A stretch of 64,000 nt of DNA from Thunnus maccoyii (taxonomy: Eukaryota > Chordata > Actinopteri > Scombriformes > Scombridae). A program made the position numbers and the translations under genes. The stretch's first letter is position 1; the number at the start of each line of letters is the position of its first letter. Shown in pieces: positions 58,495 through 64,000 of this stretch. A model generated the notes under the pieces. It worked only from the letters and a program-made list of their open reading frames with translations. It was not told the origin of the DNA and ran no database searches. The stretch spans positions 8,757,501 to 8,821,500 of the forward strand of contig NC_056550.1 in the NCBI RefSeq assembly GCF_910596095.1, in the 5' to 3' direction.

Positions 58495-59300
58495 ATGCTT
58501 TAAAAGAAATGCGAATGCCAGCATGCTAACAATGACAAAGCTAACGTGCTAACGATGACAAAGTTAACATGCAGATGTTTACCATCTTAGTTTAGCATAT
58601 TAACATGCTAACATTTGCTAATTAGCACCAAACACAAAGTACCACTGAAGCTGATGGGAATGTCATTATTTTTGGAGGTTTTTCAACCTCACGTGCCAGA
58701 TGGTTTGTTACACAGAAACATCTGAGAAGTCATCTTTGGAAACTGTTTAGAAAAGGGCAGGTGATTTCAAAAAACACTTTGCAGATGACTGGATGAACCA
58801 TCTGTCTATCACCGTCTATTACCGTCTTACCTTGTGAGACAGCTGGATTCACAAGATCGCGAGATCACAAGATCACAAGATCATGGGACGCTGATTGGTC
58901 CGGACCACTGGTGGTTCCGACACAAATGCATAACTTGAAGCCTGACAAGATGGATTCTTGTGTGATGTTGGGATCTTGCAAATCCAGTTGCCTCACAAAG
59001 TTATAAACCAAAGTGATAAACCAAAGTAGATGAAAAGTCACTAGGATTCATCACCTTGGGAACATGAATGAATTTCACAGAAATACATCCAATGGTTTTT
59101 GAAATATTTCACTAAAAAGCACAAAAGTCAACCTCATGGTGGAGCTAGAAGGGATCACCAAAGTCAGTAGAATTGATCATGTGGGGACCATGAATGTTTG
59201 TACTACATTTTATAGCAATCCATCCAATATTTGTTGAGACATTTCAGTCTGGACCAAAATGGTGGAACCAGAGCGAGCTGTACTGCTAGCATGGCTAAAA
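58495..59300. repeat. dispersed repeat, copy B
   Basis: Same family as 21428-21885: ACATGCTAACATTTGCTAAT, GACCATGAATGTTTGTACTA, GCAATCCATCCAATA, TTTCAGTCTGGACCAAAATG and CTAGCATGGCTAAAA in the same order. It is split by a separate element at 58831-59000. Confidence 0.75.
58831..59000. mobile_element. 170-bp element with TIRs, nested in repeat copy B
   Basis: The left end CTTGTGAGACAGCTGGATT and the reverse complement of the right end, CTTTGTGAGGCAACTGGATT, match after one indel and two substitutions. The inside has repeated AGATCACA units. It interrupts the 58495-59300 repeat. Confidence 0.65.
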
Positions 59301-61645
59301 TGTCATATGTTTATAAGACTTTTAAAACTTTGCTCTGACACAGTGGACATGATAACAAGAGGCAGGGTGTATTTAATAGCCTATGCTCAGATAATCTAAG
59401 TGTTCTTGGTGCATATGGGGTTAAAATATCTGAAATCCTGTATAAAAGAAACAGAACCATTGACAGCTTTAAAAGCAATCAACCCACTTGTCCCTTTTTA
59501 ATGCTATTTGGCCAGTAAAAATAGTCATAAAAAGTGTTTGGTTTGGATAGTTGTACATTTAAATTGATCTGCAAACAGTGAGAATAAAAGAATCATTGGT
59601 TTATGTAATTAAAAGAGGAAAATCCTCTTTGTTTAGCTGCTTGCAGCAACAGTAGTGAATATTATTCCATTAAATTTATAAAACATATGTCCTCGCTGAA
59701 ATATCAGTTGTTCAGTAGCTAGTCAGAGAATAAGATCATTATGTGTCTTGGATATCATTCCCACAGCAGTGGAAAAGAGAAGAGAGAGGAATCTTCGACC
59801 TTGAGCCAGAGAAAACATTTGTTACCCTAAGAAACAGAAACAGGACTCAGGAATTGTGGAAAAACAAATAAAGTGAAGCCTTTTTGCAACAAAGCCAACA
59901 TATTTGTTTTTAAATCATCCATGCTCTCACTGTGGTATTTCATTGGTTATTTAAACAAAATGCCATAGATAATTTCCTCCAGTACATGGAGACACAGAGC
60001 TCACACTTATAGGTCAAATTGTGCCAAAGACTCAATAAAATACAGTATAAATACTAATGTGCTTCTCATACAAATCCCAAAAGTAAAAAAAAAAGCAAAA
60101 TAATGGAAGACGGTGGGGCTGCAAGGATCATAAATCACCTGAAAAATGACCCTGCAGGCAGCCCATAATTTATCACCAGTTAGCTGGTCGACTCCACACA
60201 ATGGTTTATTTAATGCAAAGAATGTCAGAATGGCTTTTTTTGGACAGAGAGCCAAGCAGAGTGCTGTTTGAATGGAAAAGTCATGGATGTCTGCCAGACT
60301 CATCAGCTGGTCTCTGTGTACTGTAACTGGAACAGTGTGTGCTGCTGTGTTTATACAGGACAGCTGCATCCATACTGACAGTTGCATTCTTTATATATGA
60401 CTGGACATATGTAGAAGCTCAGCTAAAGACCACAAACACAGATTCTCTAAATGCTTAAAATGTTCACTTGCTGGTGAAGTTTTGCTGGTATTAACAGATT
60501 ACAAGACAACAGAGGACAATAAACCAGTGAAACCAGTCACTGTATTGGTTTGAATGAAAAGCTGCGACTGTATTTTGCACTTTTTATTTAGCAATGAATT
60601 TCCACTCATCATTTTGAAGGTTGTAAGATTCTGTTTTTGACAATGTATTAGAGAAATGTTGATCATTTTGAGGTTGTATAGTTAGTGGTGTTTTTTTTTT
60701 TTACTAGGCTGCCTTATATTATTATGTTTTTAATATTTTGTCCACATTGACTTACTCCTCGCTGCATTGCTGTTTCCTGCTCTATAGAGGAACTGTAGCT
60801 GAACCTGCAGCCAAAGTGAAGAGTATTTACACTGTTGAGTGATTTCAGTCATTTAAAACTTTAATGAGGGGTTGTCATATTTGTTCTATCTATATTTGTT
60901 TTGTCCACTCACATAATACTCTGTACCACACTCTCATAATTGTATGCACTAGCAGCAGTTTTGCAGCTGCATATTGCACAGTCCATCTAAATATTACTGT
61001 TGGTCCTAATGCTGTTCTGTCATGTCATCTATCTTGCAGTGCAAATCTGCTGCATGTGTTAAGGTTCTGTTAGGATTTCCAGACAGAACCACAGATGGCC
61101 ATTCAGTGTGTTTGATATGACTCATGCACTGACCTAAGACATTACATAACTGGTTTTCATGGAAAAACCCTAATAGAACTGGAAACTTTTAAATGATGTT
61201 CAAAATGATGTACAAAATAATATATATTTATAAATTACTGTCTGACCCTGCAGGCAGTAATTTATAAATTACTGTAGATCTCTTGGTGTCTTTTCACTCT
61301 AAAATGTTTTTTCTCAGCAATTTTAAATATATTGTAGTCTTTTTTTTTTTTTTTTTTTTTACAGTATAAGCATAAAGTACAAGTTTAGTGAACACACTGC
61401 AAGATATGCCATGCACTGCAAAAATGAAAACAATGATTCTTAATAAAGCCTACATTTTGCACATTTACATGCATTAGACTATAGAAACATGTTTGTATCT
61501 GTTTGTGGTCTAGTGACGGTCCGGTCGGGCTCTAACATAGTTGCAATCAGAAGTTCATTGGTAAACAGTTATCACAATTAGGCCAGTCAGCGCTCATGCA
61601 AAGTGCCAGCTGATAAGTGAGACTTTTATCTGAGTGAATCTCACC
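59301..61645. other. probable intron 1 / upstream region of the C1QTNF-type gene
   Basis: A+T-rich, no recognised gene. A T run lies at about 61341-61361. The open frame at 60007-60387 (-) shows no recognisable domain and no consistent coding bias. Confidence 0.4.
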
Positions 61646-61760
61646 TCGTTCACGTCTCTGCAGCCGCTTCAGTCCACTGAGGAGGCAGCTGGACGGAGGA
61701 GAGAGAAATTCCTCAGTCAACCTCAACAGTCAGCAGCCCTCTCTCCCTCTTTGTGTCTCT
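61646..61760 (-). promoter_or_regulatory. C1QTNF-type gene candidate non-coding first exon
   Basis: On the minus strand a TATA-like TTTCTATAGG (61797-61788) is followed by about 110 nt and then a donor ACGAG/gtgaga at 61645. It would splice to the acceptor at 57923. Inferred from signals only. Confidence 0.35.
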
Positions 61761-63024
61761 CTGTGGGAGTGAGTTGTGAGACGTTTCCTATAGAAAGAAA
61801 AAACCTTCTTCTCTCTGATCCCTCCTAGTTTCATGCAGACTTTGGCAACCAGCATCTGTCCATTTATTTGACATTTGGGATAACAATTAATGTCTGACCT
61901 CCTAATCTTTACTGCAATATATGAAAATTGTCAAAGGTTACCAAAGGCAGAGAAAGTGTCCAATTCTGAAATGCTTTGCTTTGTTGAAAGTTCAACCTGA
62001 TCAAACAACAGACAAGATTGAAAAGTTTGATTTAAAAGCATTTGCTGTCATCATGAAATTGTGAAATCACCAATAACTGTGGTTAGTGGAGCTTATGCAC
62101 ACATAACTATGGGGGATCAATCTCCAGGGTCTGTTTACAAAATATAGGAAACGCCCGGTCATTCCTCCCTGGATTCTGCATTTCTGCTGTGCTGAATTCC
62201 TCTCCTTCATTCCTCCCATCTGCTGCAGTTGCAGAGAGAGAGATGGAGAGAGAGAGGTTGTGCGAAAAAAAAAAGTACATGATAGCAATGGGAAATGTGT
62301 GGGAAGTCAATTATAGGTGGATATTATTGCTGTGTTCTATTATTTACAATAAACCTCATTGCTAGTATGAGATAAGTTCTAACCAGTGGTTATATATTTT
62401 TAGATCTGAATTAAGAATGTAATGTTCTTTTTCAGGTTAGGATTATAGACTTAAACACAGAGAGACAGAGAAACGTCAGAGAAAATGCAATAAAGTATAC
62501 AAAAATACATTTATTGTGGGATGCATCAAGAGAGAAAGTGAGGGACATAAACTGGGAAAGCCACCTCAAAGCAGATGTGAAGCATGCAAGTGACAAAAAC
62601 AAAGAGAAAAGGACTCCCTGGACCATAAGGGTGTATGCCTGTTGCTTAGCAGCAGGTGTGTTTGCACTCGTGGAGTACCAAGGATTGACACCAAAGTCAT
62701 TCGCATGACGCACCACTAAAACTAGTGCTGCTTTCTGTAAGCACCTGAACTATAAATAACAGATGTTATGAATTTTATTACATTAGCTGTAGATTCACAG
62801 CTGTAGATGTATTTTATCACAGAAGTCTTGCCATGTGTCTGCAGAAGACTGTACAGTACAATATACTCTGTACTCTGTACTATAAGTGTTGGACCAAAAA
62901 CCAAACCAAATGAGCCAACCAGTTGTTTTCTTGTGGTCTCTGTTGTTGTGTGCTTTTTTTATCTCTGGAATTTCCTGGTCTTACAGCTAAATGGGTCATG
63001 TTGTAATGATTTTATCTTTTAAGG

Positions 63025-63604
63025 CAGTAGGTCTTAACATTTTTGGCTTGTAACCTTTTAAAGCGGTGGTAGGAAAATAGTGGCCAATGGGCCAAATCTG
63101 GCCCTTCAACAAAAATATTTGGCCCTGTAATGAAAGCTGAAGTTTTCCCTCTTATAGATGATATTAAATATTTTACATGACTTTTCATAAATCTACAGTA
63201 GATAACAATGGAAACACAAGGCTCATGTAAATCCCAATAAATATAACCCCATAACATCATATAAACCTAACAGATGAATAACAGGTACACAACATCATTT
63301 TGATATGAGCAGTACAGATTTGTGTCAGTAACAGTACTTTAAAGACATGAATTGGCCCACTTTTTATCATGTGTGGGTAAGTTATCAATTACATTTCTAT
63401 TCTTGTAGTGTAACACACAGGATATGTTCATGTTTATGAGTCACTTTTTGCCAGATGAGATGCCCTCAGATACAACCCTAAAACTATTTTATAAATCAAT
63501 TTATTCTTAAATGAATTAAATAAAGAAACAAAACATATTAACAACATAGTAGGATGTGTCTTCGCCACGCCTGTACAACATCGGCCCCCTGAGTAAGCAG
63601 TGAT
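63025..63604. mobile_element. degenerate hAT-like element (tentative)
   Basis: The left end CAGTAGGTCTTAACATTTTTGG followed by CTTGTAACC resembles the common hAT terminus CAGTGGTTCTCAA; the right end reads GGCCCCCTGAGTAAGCAGTG. I see no 8-bp duplication, so the right border is doubtful. Confidence 0.25.
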
Positions 63605-63764
63605 GAGAAAAACTGGCCTATTGTTGAACCCAATAATGACCCCTGCTTTAAAGGATATGGCACAGCAGGGGTCTTTTTCTTATTGTCAACAAATCTCACT
63701 TGCAAAGCTAATCCAACAATGAACTCATCCTACTTAGGGGTACTGTGCATGTATCCAAAGCCTG

Positions 63765-63789
63765 ATATATATATATATATATATATATA
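63765..63789. repeat. (AT)n microsatellite
   Basis: About 12 AT units. Confidence 0.9.
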
Positions 63790-64000
63790 ATATTCCTCCG
63801 TGCCTGGGACCCCCACTGTTATCCAAAAACTATTAAAAACACGTCAGTGAGCCACACTGTTGCATTGGGTGACATGTTAATTAGCCCCTAAGATTAGAGT
63901 CATTTAAGTTTGTCTAGAAATAGCTCCAAAGACTAATAACAGTGAGCTCATTCTCAGGCTCCAGAGAGAAGTTGTGTGCAGCAGATGCCACTGACTATGT

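Larger units (their letters stand above)
61800..64000. other. intergenic, no gene recognised
   Basis: It contains a degenerate hAT-like end (about 63025-63120), an AT microsatellite (63765-63789) and otherwise unassigned A+T-rich sequence. Confidence 0.45.

Noticed and set aside
60007-60387. 126-codon minus-strand frame
   Set aside because: No domain, signal or splice context that I recognise; length is possible by chance in 64 kb.
62432-62716. Overlapping open frames on both strands
   Set aside because: Neither shows a recognisable family or a plausible exon structure.
1-64000. A novel defence-type or operon-like system
   Set aside because: The window is a conserved vertebrate gene block; all supported genes belong to known families and the remaining structure is explained by repeats and non-autonomous transposons.

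Overview
This is vertebrate nuclear DNA from a ray-finned fish, probably a percomorph teleost. All genes are split by GT-AG introns. Exon-by-exon translation gives clear orthologues of human proteins, and the spaces between are filled with microsatellites and short non-autonomous transposons of the kind common in perciform fish. The species call is inference; the gene identities rest on spliced translations I worked out by hand.

Layout, left to right. (1) 679-3867 (+): the last five coding exons of mmd2 (a PAQR-family Golgi membrane protein), with the 5' part lying outside the window. (2) 6191-13510 (-): a complete 17-exon ap5z1 (zeta subunit of the AP-5 adaptor), convergent with mmd2; the predicted poly(A) signals of the two genes are under 100 bp apart. 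(3) about 16.1-38.4 kb (+): card11 (CARMA1), with a candidate non-coding first exon, a 5.9-kb first intron and 24 coding exons giving 1165 residues. (4) about 40.5-51.05 kb (+): chst12 (chondroitin 4-O-sulfotransferase 2) with one or two candidate first exons, four coding exons giving 415 residues, and a long 3'UTR. (5) 56773-57914 (-), with a possible first exon near 61.7 kb: a two-coding-exon secreted C1q/TNF-related protein of the C1QTNF1/C1QTNF6 type, 247 residues. The rest, 57.9-64 kb, shows no further gene that I can support.

MMD2, AP5Z1, CARD11 and CHST12 all map to human 7p22, so the window is a compact piece of that conserved block. The C1QTNF gene is not part of human 7p22. Its closest human relatives sit near CARD10 (22q) and CARD14 (17q25), the other members of the same ancient duplicated block, so it may be a third ohnologue that mammals lost. 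The genes do not form an operon-like functional unit: they serve membrane signalling (mmd2), endolysosomal sorting (ap5z1), NF-kB signalling in lymphocytes (card11), Golgi glycosaminoglycan sulfation (chst12) and secretion of a collagen-C1q ligand.

The observations I rate highest are: a tandem ~46-bp repeat just before the chst12 start codon that carries three five-codon uORFs (stop included), two of them in a full GCCATGG context; an in-frame 126-nt coiled-coil exon of card11 bracketed by TG and CA repeats; the C1QTNF ohnologue question; and a set of well-delimited mobile elements with visible target-site duplications (a SINE in ap5z1, a TTAA element with a TA element nested inside it, TTAA elements in card11 introns, and a solo LTR in chst12 intron 1). 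No CRISPR array, intact transposase gene, tRNA, rRNA or bacterial-type system was found.
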